From Mytilus edulis (Eukaryota; Mollusca; Bivalvia; Mytilida; Mytilidae), in the NCBI RefSeq assembly GCF_963676685.1, contig NC_092350.1, positions 41,821,373-41,885,372 of the forward strand: DNA of 64,000 bases. Reading direction: 5' to 3'. The notes beneath the pieces were generated by a model. That model saw only the letters and a program-made list of their open reading frames with translations, was not told where the DNA came from and ran no database searches. The translations under genes and the position numbers were made by a program. Positions 45,226-57,101 of the stretch are shown here, in pieces (the stretch's first letter is position 1; each line of letters starts with the position of its first letter).

Positions 45226-48200
45226 CTACAAAGAAAAGGATATTTTGATGAGTTTTCTGTTATATAAAAATAAGAAGATGTGGTATGATTGCTAAAAAAT
45301 AATTTCTGTATACAATTTTTACTTTTACATTTGACTGTATAAGTATATCTATAATACTAAAATTACGAGGTCCAATTTGTCAGCCGTCATAACGTAAAAA
45401 CGACGAATCAAAAAATTCAACTTTATATATAACTAATATAGTACAAAGGTGTAGATTAAAAATTGTTTTCCACGTAATTAATATTGCCAATAATTAAGAA
45501 GTTCCGGGTCGAGTCCGATACCGATACCAATAGTATATTCACCTGTTACCGATTACCTTATCTGTACGTTCCGCATCTGAAAGGCGCACCACCAAACGGT
45601 GTATTCAGGATTAATATGCTCTATAGTATTACACGGGTCATAATCACAGGGTTGACACTACTTAATTGTCAAATTGTTACCTATTGTAGTATTTTAATTA
45701 GTTAGACTTTCTACGATAACAATACGGATACTAAAAATCTGGACTAAAATAAGGCGTATAGGTACAGATTTCAATTTGTTAGCGGGCATGACGTAAAACA
45801 GCGAATCAAAGAATTCAACTTTACTATAACTAATATAGGACAATGCTGTTGATTAAAAAGTACTCAATTCCAGGACCTTTTGTTTTCCAAATAATTAATA
45901 TTATCAATAATTGATAAGTTCCAGTTCGACGGGCTCAAACAGAAAGATTTGAAAGCAGAGAAAACTGTGTATCTTATAATCGGCATGACTTTATCAGATG
46001 ACAATACTAATATTAAAATAAGGCTTCCGCACAGTTATGTACTTTAATTCAGTCACGGACCTGCGATATCACGGGTGTGTTCTAGTATTATTAAATATTC
46101 TTTTATATGTTATCTCATCCGAAATTTTATGCATTTTTAATGCATTTTTATTTTTATGTATATTATTTTTAACTTTTCTGTAACCTTTGTACTTGCATGG
46201 TTTTAATGAGAATAAAATATCTATCTATTCAAACAATTACAGCTTAAGCACTCAAATTAACATTAATTCAGACGTACTTATAAAGTTTAGAGATCGGGTT
46301 GGCATGAGAGAAACAACATTAATACAAAAAAAATCCAAATCAAATAAATCAGAACCATTTAAAAAAAAGAACATTTTACTGGTGATTTACTACGATTGTA
46401 CTGAATATATGTTTTTTTTAAGACAATACTAAATTTACATATTGGCAAAAAGATATGAAACACTCATTGAATGTTAATTATACAAGATATACTATACGAT
46501 CAAAAGCACATCCAGGCTGGTTTTTCCCTCCATTTGGATAAAAATCTGCATGTCCCATACGATGTTGGAATCCAAAAACTGCAAGCGAGAAAATGAAAAA
46601 TTGCAAAAATATACATGCTTAGCATTTTGCTAGTAAGATAAAATAAAATGTAAAATTAAGGTTTAAATGAAAGGATGTCGTTGCATTAAAGATTTCCTAT
46701 GTTATTTACATACATATCAAAATACGTGTACATGTTCACATTTTATGAAAAAAATAATTAAAATTAAAGAAATATTTCATACTTTTAATGTTGAATTACA
46801 TATTTGAATACCGTTTTACAAGTATTAATGACTGTCAAAATGTACCTTGAATGCTACTTCATACATGTACTAACATTGATAATCTACCAAATTTGATATC
46901 ATTAACAGTACAATTTAATTGCACTAGATCATAGATGCACTATTTTACTATCGTATCAAAATCGTACCCCAATGGAAAATTGCGTCATGTCATCTTTTAT
47001 TGAATTTACAGACGTGTACATTTTGTAACGATTAGGTGCCGTCTTTGAAAATATTACCCAAAATGCATTAAGATAGCGAATGGATCCATCAGTGAACTAC
47101 TGCTTATTATAACAATGCTGTAGCGACACATAAGGGCATTGTTAATCTATCACTTAGACAGATCATTTACAATGGGTGTGACTTTTAAATGCGTTATGCC
47201 TGACATTTAGTTTAACACGTGCTGATAAATAACGATTAAAAAACGATGGAGGTTTTATGTTCGAAAGCCACACGTAGCAAGTGCAGTGCATTCAATCTAA
47301 ATTCGTTTGGATTGTCATTTTCTTTTCGAATATTGGTGGTTCTCTACCGGTACACTGACTGCCTCCGACATAAACAAAAATTACAACCACGTTATTACAT
47401 GTTGAAAGTGGCGTTAACCACTAATGATATTAAAATCAATAAATAAAAAGAATCGAACATGATTTTTACATTAATTTCGTTTGCTGGTTTAAATCTTTAA
47501 AACAGTCTTCATTTATCCATGCAATTTTACAATATTTTGACAAAACACTGCGGCGTCCTTGCAATTATCTGTCGTGTTATTTGGAATAATATTAGCAATT
47601 TTAAAAACCTAAATAGGTACGCAGTTGGTCATAAGATTCAAAATCTAAATAGAAATAAAACTTTGATTCAAACACAGGAGGGCCTAGCCATGACCATTTA
47701 TTTCTTCTGAGATCAATCTAACAAACGCGCATCGCGTTAACATATTTCGATCATGTTTGTACTTAAAGGAGAGTGAGCAGATCCTGCTCCACAAATAATA
47801 TCGTCGTGTTAGTCATTTTGTACAGATTTGTTAAGTACAGTCAGTATCATCAATTGTAAAAGAGGGACGAAAGATACCAGACGGTCAGTCAAACTCATAA
47901 ATCGAAAATAAACTGACAACGCCATGGCGAAAAATGAAAAAGACAAACAGACAAACAATAGTACACATGACACAAGATAGAAAACAAAAGAATAAGCAAC
48001 ACGAACCTCACCAAAAAACTAGGGGTGATCTCGGGTGCCCCTGAAGGGTAACTGTTATGTTGAAGATAATATTTACTTGCGTCTGAATGTATTACATCGA
48101 CAAATGTGGCATCCGAAGAGTCCAACCTCACATCTTGATTCGCTCGATTAAATTCCGGACCAGCAGGGTCTAAACCTGAAAATATGAATGGTATGGAATG

Positions 48201-51200
48201 TGTATGAACGCTTTTATTGTCTATTATTTCTCGTACACTGTATATTTCACTCGCACGCTCGTACATATTATTCAACAGTATTACACACGATATTGTTGCA
48301 GTAACACTTTAATAACACCATATACAAAAAGTTCAAAAAGAAGATATGAAATGTACAAATAAAAAAATTTCTAAGAAAAGTCACGCACACTATTTGAATT
48401 CGAATAAACTGGAGGTGTGGAATAATTGTCAAAGACAACTGTTCATCAAATAATCAATAAAACTCGTTTGAAAATTATGATAACAATGCAGGTCAATAGT
48501 GAACCAAGTGTGATAGAGGAAATTATAAATTATTTTTCCCCTTCAATTTATAACTATGTATAAACCTTCATATTAAAAAGACCTGTAGCGGCATCTTGAT
48601 GTTAAAAATTCTAACTTCAGAGTTTTACAGCTCTAAGTTGACGTTAAATTTGAAATAAAAGACGACGAAAGTAAAATGTTAATGCGGGGTTCACACATTG
48701 CCGATTATTGTTCCCGTTTGAGATCAGACAGCGATACGACACGAAAAGTGAAAAAGTCGGATTAGTATCCTCAATTATCTGGAATGTCCTATTATTGTCT
48801 GAACGCAGTCGTTTTAGTTTGTAACAGATTCCTACTGGTCGGGAAGGGTCCGAATAGTTCGGCAAAGCACCCCGACAGCTAAGTGCGTCCCGTAACATTC
48901 GGGGAAACTCAGCCGATTTTGTCTAGTCGGATTACAATCGTGCCTATGTCGTGACAGATTCTGCTGTATCGGATCGAATTCCTAACAATGTTCTGTGTAT
49001 TCGGGACGGTGTCCTGTGGAACGGGAATGATCTGGAGAAATTTTTCATTGCTGTTTTTCTGCCGATTGAGTCCAGATTGCATCCAGATCTTGTCAATTGC
49101 GAACCGTTTTTGTCGAAACCGTTCCGAAACAGTCCCGTTATTAATTCTAAATTTGTCAATGATACCCAAGTCAGAGTCCCGACAATTACAGAATACAATA
49201 CGACTGAGACCAGACAAAGCCGTTTGCAATGCGATAGAGCGGACCGTGATAGGATTACGTTCCGACAGTACCTGATCATCCCGAGTATGCCGACAGTTTT
49301 CGAACGGCTAACTTTCGTAAGCGTCGGTTCACTGTCTTGTCACTATCTGATCTCTGTCGGATTACATTCGTTAGAATCGGGACGCAGTCGTGACAGACTC
49401 GGTCGAATTTTACCTGGCGAAAGATACAAATCGGATGAGAAGCGGATTTAGAACGGGATTATCGGGATAAATTCGCTTGGAAACGGTTGAATATCGACGC
49501 TTCCTGAACAATATCTGATTGTTGTTTGTTTTTTTTACAAATTTTAATTGAAGTTTGAATTTCCATCCACGATTCATAGGATTTGGATCAAACTTTTAAT
49601 AAATTTTAATCGGGAATGGTCCTGTCAAGGATGGCAGTAGAAATCGTGAATGTGTGACCCCAGCTTAAACAATGCAAAAAAGGACAACTTACAATCTTAT
49701 CTTCATCAAACAAAATACATATATGAAAGCAAAACAACTACACTTGCGGGGATACAGACAGACACTATGCATTGGATTTGGATATAAGTGCGTTGAACTT
49801 AAATTGTTTGTGGATCTTCAACAGCTCGATTTAACAGCGTAATGTAGCCGGAATAACGTAACATATAAGGTTGATTGCACTCGTCAGCTTGATTTAACTA
49901 AACGCACCTACTTTATTAAGGGTTCAAAATGTATAGCCAGAAATGCCCGAAGGTATGTCTTATATTCTGACATTACATAAATATAAATATTCACTCTTAT
50001 CAAATATCTAATAGACCTGTTTTTCGAACTTTTATACTAGTTTTATACATTTGACATTTGACACTAGCATTTCAATAACGCAAATAATATTTTAGCCATC
50101 CCAATAATATCAATTACTTACTATAATTGTTATTACGACAAAAGAGATGATTTCAGCTTTCAAATTGTGAACATTCACATCAAAACTGTATCAACGAAGA
50201 CGGAAGAAGTTATATGTATATAAAAAAACTAAGTACCTGTTATTCTACCTATTCCTGGGATGTTCTCACCAACATAACCAGCAATATGAACACATAAACT
50301 GTGGCTTGACAAAACACACATAAACCCAACATTCCTTGCAGAAATACAGTTATTTAATGTGGGTTGTCAATAAAAAGGCAAACGCAATCATTCATTCATT
50401 TACCGTATTCCGATCGCTTGCAAAAAGATGATTTCAGTTCATTATTAACCTTTTTGCTTTGCGCAAAACTGTATCAACGAAGACGGAAGAAGTTATATGT
50501 ATATAAAAAAAAACTAAGTACCTGTAATTCTACCTATTCCTGGAATGTTCTCACCAACATAACCAGCAATATGAGCACCTAAACTGTGGCCAACTAAATG
50601 TACATGGTTCAATGTCAGACCACCGGAAGTGTGTAGCAATTTGACCATGTTAGCAGTAATGGCACCCACAACACGAGTGTTTGCCACAGCTTGGTTATAC
50701 TTATCATAAGCTCCTTTTGTCCAAACCACAACGATCACATTCACATTAAACTGCCGAAATAAACACATAATTAAATGATTTTGATAAACTTATGAATAGC
50801 GGAAAACATATTCATCATAGTGTAAGCATTTACATCGATAAACCGACTCTACAGTAGGCATGTTCTGTGTAGGCCAACAAGACATTGAAAAAGCAGCTCG
50901 TTTTGTCACTTATGAATGCAGAAATAAATCAGATGGTATCAACCCGCATACGCAATTACCATCTTGATTTGCAGGTCTTATTCAGAAGAATATTCATAAG
51001 ATTAAAATCAAAAAGGAACATACATAATCAAATGACATATGAGTAAACCTATACACCAAACAATATTTACATACAGTAACATCTTTCAAATGTCATAATA
51101 CAAGTAAACCGCCTGACTGGATCATTAAATCTGGCCGTGTAAACTTTTTAGATCAAAGTGAAATATGTAAATCTTATCATGTGTTGATATTTCATCGCCA

Positions 51201-53098
51201 TCATATTTGTTAACATATCGGACGTCAGTTTACTCAATTATTCGCCATGTATCTTTCACGAGTTTCGACACTAGGATCTTCTTTGTCTTGTCTTCTGAAT
51301 GCATCCTATGATAATCCCTCAATTTAGGAAAGCTTGATTTTCAATGTAGATAAAATTTTATAGAAAAGATTTCAAAAATAACATATTCATCAACTTACAT
51401 TTTTTACGAGAGCACTTGTCATAAGTTTAATCCAATTATTGTCTTCTTCTCCATGGAAACCATGTATGATAAACACTGTTTTGTGCGCACCATTGAAGTG
51501 TGTAGATTTTACAGAAGCCCCAGTTCCATTTGGATCCAGAAGTTGGCCATTGGTTGGGTTGGCTCGAGTATACAGATGGAATGTGGTTGCAATGTGTTCT
51601 GGAGAGAGTGGAAGCGTACCGAAAGTGTTCCAGAATGGCGCAGAATTACTGAAGCATCCAATATGAGTATAACATACTTGGTTAGCTATAAAACATGTTT
51701 AAATTAGTATATTCAACACTTCTCTGTACATCACATGTATCATTTCTGACATTTGCTTCTTTTTTTTTAAATGATTTCAATCAATAATACGAAAATAATA
51801 TCCCAGAACGCACCCTTCCAAACCTCTTTATAATATAGATCTCGAATTAAAAATGTATTCTTCGGACATATCAGTCTCGTTGAAATCTCGCCTCTGGAAT
51901 TATTTCCACAAATTGAGATATAAGTGCATCATATTAATGAATTAAAAAAATATATCATAAGCACACTTAACTAAATGTGAAAAAAGTGTATATAAAATAA
52001 ATCGTTGTTTTTTAACCAATCAAGTCAGTCTCATTAGCCTGTATGTTGAGAAAATGGAAATGACTTTACCAGAAACATAAAAAATCCCAAATCATTTTTT
52101 CTTTTCAAATTTCTTAGAAATGTATTTATTCAATCATTTATAACAAAGAAGTTGAAGTATGTTTTTTGTTCTAAAACAAAAGAGAGAAAAAACCAAATTT
52201 ACAAAATTGACAGCATGGTAAATTTGAGAAGAATAAGCACCAAGTTTTATAAAACTACCTATAGTTTTTTTAGTTTCATTTATTCAGATTGGTTCATCCA
52301 TCTTTATTGAAAGAATGAGAAAAAGTTATATTGTGGAACTGTTTTGTTTTTCTTCATGATAATAGCCAAAAAAAATTTAAATGGGTAAAAATTGATGAAA
52401 AATGGGAAAATCATCAGAACTGGGTTTTTTCAAATAGCCATAGCAAAATATGAAGTGCATCACCGTAGGATTTTTTCTTCACTAATTATAATTTTTATAG
52501 TCATATCAACCGAATAATCATGTAATTCTAGAAATATTTGGCTTCAGAGGTGTGCATCTTTAATAAATGTCATGCATGACAAGTACGTATGTTATTTGTT
52601 ATATTATTTGAATAATAAAACAATGCGTCAAATGTTTGATAATGTTTGTTATACCAGAAAAAAAATATTTATTATTCAATTCGATGCTTCATAATATAAA
52701 AGACTATTGACAATTGTATTGTTCGTACCCAAATATGTAAATAACGTCACGTTATTGGTTGAAATGCCATTGTTTATGACGTTATCACAACGTTTTGGTA
52801 TCTGGTTTAGAAAAAAATATTACCAGTTAAGAATCCAACATTTTCTGAAACGGCGAATTTCTACAAAATATCGTGAGAAATGAATACTTCCTTTCTCATT
52901 TCCGTTTTGAGACTTATCATACTAAGAGATGAAAGGCAAAACCTGCAAATTTAGAAATTCATTTAATGTAAATATCATAGTAATGTCATGTTTTATGAGA
53001 AAACACATTGAAGAAAAATCACTTCTTATTTTTTTGGTTGACTTACCATTTGCTACGAGCAATAGGTATGCAGCAAATAGAATAACACACCACATCAT
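44984..53098 (-). CDS. Pancreatic-lipase-type secreted lipase B, six exons, intact
   Basis: Exons 53047-53098, 51399-51685, 50522-50750, 48077-48175, 46498-46578 and 44984-45225 sum to 990 nt and give one frame of 329 aa, with GT/AG introns and matching phases (1,0,1,1,1). Residues 1-17 are a signal peptide. The fold markers follow in order: CYTHIGCFS, FHLYTRANP, TVFIIHGF, NVNVIVVVW, GHSLGAHIAGYVG (nucleophile Ser169), GLDPAGPEF (Asp192), VRLDSSDATFVDVIHSD, GHADFYPNGG, and CGHMRAVYYF (His259). These match Ser152, Asp176 and His263 of human pancreatic lipase in spacing. The C-terminus is cysteine-rich. The PLAT domain of vertebrate pancreatic lipases is absent. Predicted role: extracellular triacylglycerol or phospholipid hydrolysis; substrate unknown. 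Confidence 0.9.
45355..46090 (+). repeat. Direct repeat pair
   Basis: 45360-45500 and 45750-45920 share CCAATTTGTCAGCCGTCATA-like sequence, CGAATCAAAAAATTCAACTT and a TAACTAATATAG stretch. Lies in the lipase B upstream flank on the collagen side (intron between last two exons). Confidence 0.6.
46498..46578 (-). CDS. Lipase B exon 5
   Basis: 81 nt after TTGCAG; IFGFQHRMGHADFYPNGGKN then QPGCAFD. Small exon that no single long ORF reveals. Confidence 0.85.
46590..47760. other. Lipase B intron, nothing recognised
   Basis: No exon or element end that I can support. Small ORFs at 47246 and 47519 have no family signature. Confidence 0.4.
47765..48056 (-). repeat. Interspersed repeat next to lipase B exon 4
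   Basis: Plus strand GTGAGCAGATCCTGCTCCAC, ACGGTCAGTCAAACTCATAA, TGACAACGCCATGGCGAAAA and GGTGATCTCGGGTGCCCCTG; reverse of the 36540 and 58320 copies. Confidence 0.65.
48077..48175 (-). CDS. Lipase B exon 4, catalytic Asp
   Basis: 99 nt after TTTTCAG; GLDPAGPEFNRANQDVRLDS to FVDVIHSDA. An interspersed repeat starts about 20 bp beyond its donor. Confidence 0.9.
48683..49664. mobile_element. TTAA-flanked non-autonomous DNA element, 982 bp
   Basis: TTAA on both sides (48679-48682 and 49665-49668). Ends GCGGGGTTCACACATTG and, inverted, GCTGGGGTCACACATTC. GC content is visibly higher than around it, with recurring CGGATTACA, CGTGACAGA and TCGGGA words. At least five overlapping frames of 95-166 codons are open on both strands. 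No known protein motif. TTAA duplication fits piggyBac or Kolobok type movement. It lies in the lipase B intron between exons 3 and 4. Confidence 0.75.
50181..50310 (-). pseudogene. Partial duplicate of lipase B exon 3 and its donor
   Basis: Nearly identical to 50464-50592 at an offset of 283 bp: the flank CAAAACTGTATCAACGAAGA, the donor region, and the exon end encoding AGYVGENIPGIGRIT. The duplicate lacks the exon start and the full nucleophile motif. Confidence 0.8.
50522..50750 (-). CDS. Lipase B exon 3, nucleophile
   Basis: 229 nt after CGGCAG; FNVNVIVVVWTKGAYDKY, NTRVVGAITANMVKLL, HLVGHSLGAHIAGYVG, to GIGRIT. Its 3' half is duplicated downstream at 50181-50310. Confidence 0.9.
51399..51685 (-). 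CDS. Lipase B exon 2
   Basis: 287 nt after TTTATAG; NQVCYTHIGCFSNSAPFWNT to LMTSALVKN. Holds FIIHGF, the oxyanion-loop strand. Ends in phase 0. Confidence 0.9.
53047..53098 (-). CDS. Lipase B exon 1, signal peptide
   Basis: MMWCVILFAAYLLLVAN, ending in phase 1 at GGTAAGT. Two adjacent ATG codons; the first (53096-53098) is taken. Confidence 0.85.
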
Positions 53099-53149
53099 AA
53101 AATGTTGCGTTGTGCAGAAATGGAAATGTTAATATAAACACCAATTCAC

Positions 53150-53165
53150 GGTTTAAATAGTACCT
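53150..53165 (-). promoter_or_regulatory. Possible TATA element of lipase B
   Basis: Minus strand reads CTATTTAAACC about 55 bp before the ATG. A start about 30 bp downstream would give a short leader. Weak: position and sequence fit, nothing else supports it. Confidence 0.35.
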
Positions 53166-53689
53166 GATAAGAATATGTGTCAAGTACTGGTCAGAGCGTA
53201 CAGAAAAACTTATGAGTGACATTCCTGCCATCTATATTTAACCTAAAAATTGTCGAAATATAACTTCTTCTTTGACGAAGTATATAAAACAAGATTATCC
53301 TGCATCTTTGCATCATTCATATGTTTGAAGGATTGAAAAGGACAGTTTTATTCTCAACATATGAAAAGATAAAACAAAACAGAATCAGACTATTAGATAT
53401 TATTGTTTCATATCGATTTTTTAATTTAGTTTACATCTGACAACTAGTGCAAAAACAAAAGAGAAATTTCGAACAAGATGATTTTACAACATTTTGCAAA
53501 CATCATTGATAGATGTTTTGTTGGGATTCTTTGTTTCATATTTGTTTGCTTTTGTTCTAATTGAGATGTGACACAGTGATGACTGCTATACCCATATTTT
53601 GACAATTTTACCTATTATGGCTGATTTGATCACGCATCGTTGTAATTATAATGGAATTGAATGAGACTGTCATACAAGTGAGAGGTTTA

Positions 53690-53915
53690 GCGCTATAAAT
53701 ATAAAAATAGAAGATGTGGTATGTTTGTCAATGAGACAACTCTCTAAACCAGGTTCAATTTACCATTTTCAACATTTGTACCAAGTCAGGATTATGACAG
53801 TTGTTGTCCATTCGTTTGATGTATTTTATCTTTAATTTTGCCATTTGATGGAGACTTTCCGTTTTGAATTTTCCTCAGAGTTCAGTATTTTTGTGATTTT
53901 ATTGTTTGGTTAACC
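53690..53915 (+). repeat. CCAGGTTCAATTTACC repeat with inserted GATGTGGTATG fragment
   Basis: GTGAGAGGTTTAGCGCTATA, then AGATGTGGTATGTTTGTCAA, then AACCAGGTTCAATTTACCAT. The 50-bp GATGTGGTATG piece interrupts the other repeat. Confidence 0.65.
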
Positions 53916-54689
53916 GATATTGGACATCTGTTGAACTGAATATGTTACTAACTGATTAACTTTGGGTCTTTCAAAATGCTAGTTGATTATGTCTTGCATA
54001 CTTTAAGTAATATATTTTAACAGTATCGAACACGTCCATACAGGTTAAGAAAAAATGAGTACCTATACTTTTGGAGATGATCCCCACATCAAACTGTTTT
54101 CATCTTTCATCCAACACGAGAGCACCAACTCGACTTTTGTAAAACGTCAAAATTTGCTGCACGAGTTGCAAATTTGGAAGCTTTATGGGGTTTTTTTCAG
54201 ATATGCTCGAGATCAAAATATTTGAAAACCAAAAATCTCATAGAAACGAGGTGTAACTGATATAATGGCAAACACACACAAGAAATCAAAGCGTTACACA
54301 AGGGAGACACATTCATGAAAAGCAAATTTCAATAACACAACGGTTCCGACAAACTTAAGTTGACTGTTCTTTATTTTTGGTTGATAAGATGGTATTCATT
54401 TAATTGTACAAGAATAGAATCAAGGTTGCAAGGTTCGTTCTGCAAAATTGACAATCGATATTGTTCACCTAGTTCGTAAGGCTCATTTTATAAAAAAAAT
54501 AAACAGCTGCGCCATGAGCGCATGCTACGCCCTACGTCTTGTGTGGAAGTTTTATGCAATAATCATAAATAGTTTCTGAGAAAGTTTTAAGCAATAACCA
54601 TATATTGTTTTTGAAACACGGCGGGACATGTGAAACCCCCCACCCTGTTTTTTTTTTTTACAAAAAACTAAATATCACTAAAATGAAAT

Positions 54690-55433
54690 TTTGAATCAAA
54701 ACCAAAAAGTATACAGATCTTTAGATTGATATAACAAAAAAGTGTGTAAAGTTTTAAGCAATAATCATAAATTATGTTGGAGATACGGCGCGACATGTTA
54801 AAAAAAAACTCCCCTGTTTCTCCAAAATAAAATTTTGAATCATCACCAAAAAGTATACAGATCTTAAGATTAATATAACAAAGAAGTGTGTAAAGTTTTA
54901 AGCAATAATCATAAATTGTTTTTGAGATACGGCACAACATGTAAAAAACCCCTCCCCCTTTTTACAAAATACTCAATAACTCAAAAATGAAATTTGAATC
55001 ATCACCAAAAAGTATACAGATCTTTAGATAAATATAACAAAGACATGTGTAAAGTTTTAAGCAATAATCATAAATCGTTTTTGAGATATGGCGCGACATG
55101 TAAAAAAAACCTCCCCCTTTTTTACAAAATACTCAATTACTCAAAAATGAAATTTTGAATCATCACCAAAAAGTATACAGATATTAAGATTAATATAACT
55201 AAGAAGTGATTAAAGTTTTAAGCCATAATCACGAATCGTTTTTGAGATACGGTGCGACATGTGAAAAAAACACACCCCTGTTTTAGTTACAAAGTGCCGT
55301 AACTCAAAAAGTTTTAATCTTATTTTCACCAAAAAGTATACAGATCATTTGACCATCATAAGAAACAACTATATTAAGTTTCATGAAATTTGGATAAGTC
55401 GTTCTCAAGTTACGGTGCGACATGTTTACGCCG

Positions 55434-55464
<31 letters not shown>

Positions 55465-55540
55465 AAACAGACAGACGGACGGACACCGGACATTTGTATA
55501 CCATAATACGTCCCGTCAAAATTTTGACGGGCGTATAAAA
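54690..55540 (+). repeat. Tandem array of about 150-bp units ending in a GGAC-microsatellite repeat
   Basis: CCAAAAAGTATACAGATC occurs at about 54702, 54846, 55001, 55160 and 55327, each followed by AAAGTTTTAAGCAATAATCA and a GAGATACGGCGCGACATG block. The last unit runs into an ACAGACGGACGG run and ends CGTCAAAATTTTGACGGGCG. Confidence 0.8.
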
Positions 55541-55559
55541 AGATAATGGCTTGAAAAAA

Positions 55560-57100
55560 ACCTTTCTTTCTGCAGTGCAATCAATGCGGTCTATTTGAAA
55601 ACAAGTGTCATACGCACTTACAGCAGCAATATTCCCCAACTTCAGCTGCATATGGAATATCTATTTCTCTAATCATTCGGTATTCACGAAGCCGCTACTC
55701 AGACTTTATAAAACGTCACCATGGTCCAAGAAGAAAGTGAAGAATCAGGGTTATATATAAAAAAAATCTCGTCACGTTTCTAAAAAAAGTGCATCGGAAT
55801 ACCTTTTCGATAAATCTATCAACTTGATTTATGATACATGATTGGTTGGAAATATGGATTCTAGGTACTAATGTTGTTTAACATCTTAATAACGTGTTAC
55901 AGTGTGTGTGTTTTAAATTTCTTTTTAACCCTTAATTTTAGTCCATTATCAGTTATATCATTTTGGCTTTGCTTTGTATTGCACAATCCCACTTTGTGTT
56001 CTTGTGGTATGGTCAGTTTGTGTATTCTTGTCTTTAGAGTATTATATGCCATTTTGTTTTTCTTTATTGTCATAGTTGTTTGATTTGTTCACACAATATT
56101 GTCATGATATTGTAATTTTGCCACTGTCAGGCCAGTGAGAGGTTTAGCTAGCGCTAAAACCCCGCCTTATCCAACATTTTCTACATAAGGAAATACCTGT
56201 ACCTAGTCAGGGATATTCCATTCTTTTTGGTGTTTACGAACTTTTGATTTTGCCATTTATTTCGATAGTTTCCATTTTGTGTTTTCTTTGGCCGTAATTT
56301 CAGTCAAGTATCGCTGCATACGTATACAATCACTTTATTGTTCTTTTCGACATAAATATTTGTCAAGAAGTTAACCGATCAATACGTTTTCCTTTGATTT
56401 TGCATTTGTCGAATGATTGTTTTACCGAAAAACAATGCATAGAGTGTCGCAAATATGTCTACTCCAACTCTGCACTAGTATCTATTGTTCTGGAGTTTGT
56501 ATACCAATTATTTGACATCTGTTTAATGGAATATTGTTGACGCATCGTTTTTGTTTTGGTTTGTAGTGCTCTTATTCCAACAGTTCCCAATTATGAAACA
56601 TGAACATGATTGGTAATCTGCAACTGTTATTCATTTCATACGCCTATTTTTCTGTGATTCATTAAAGAACATTTTATATTTGTGAACCAAGATCACTAGG
56701 ATCTTGTGTGTGTATTTTGAAGGACATAATAGAAGTATACTTTATTTTTCTCAAGAAAGAATAATTACACAACAAATAACCAATGTAACATTGACTGCAT
56801 GTATGTCAAATGTTGCATTTTCAAATCTCAAAAATCAAAAGGAATAATCACTGTATCAAGCCAAAGCAAAAGCATAAATAAAACAAAACGTTGACACTGG
56901 GGAAAAGAAACTATGAATATTATTCAATTTTATTTAGAGAAATTTTGTTAGACAATTTTATGAAATAAAGACCTTGTTTTGGTTAGTTCCAAAATACCAT
57001 TTAGTATTATTTGTCAATTAAAAAAACTGCCGAATTTTTTCCCGCAGATAAGAATATATTCAGTGCATGCAAATTATTCCGTATCGTTATGCATGCAGAT
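55560..57100. other. Intergenic; one repeat copy
   Basis: 56090-56310 is a copy of the 39955 repeat family (GGCCAGTGAGAGGTTTAGCT, ATTTTCTACATAAGGAAATA). No other supported feature. Confidence 0.5.
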
Positions 57101-57101
57101 T

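Noticed and set aside
48951..49451. 166-codon ORF as a protein gene
   Set aside because: Inside a TTAA-flanked element, with equally long frames on the other strand and no recognisable domain.
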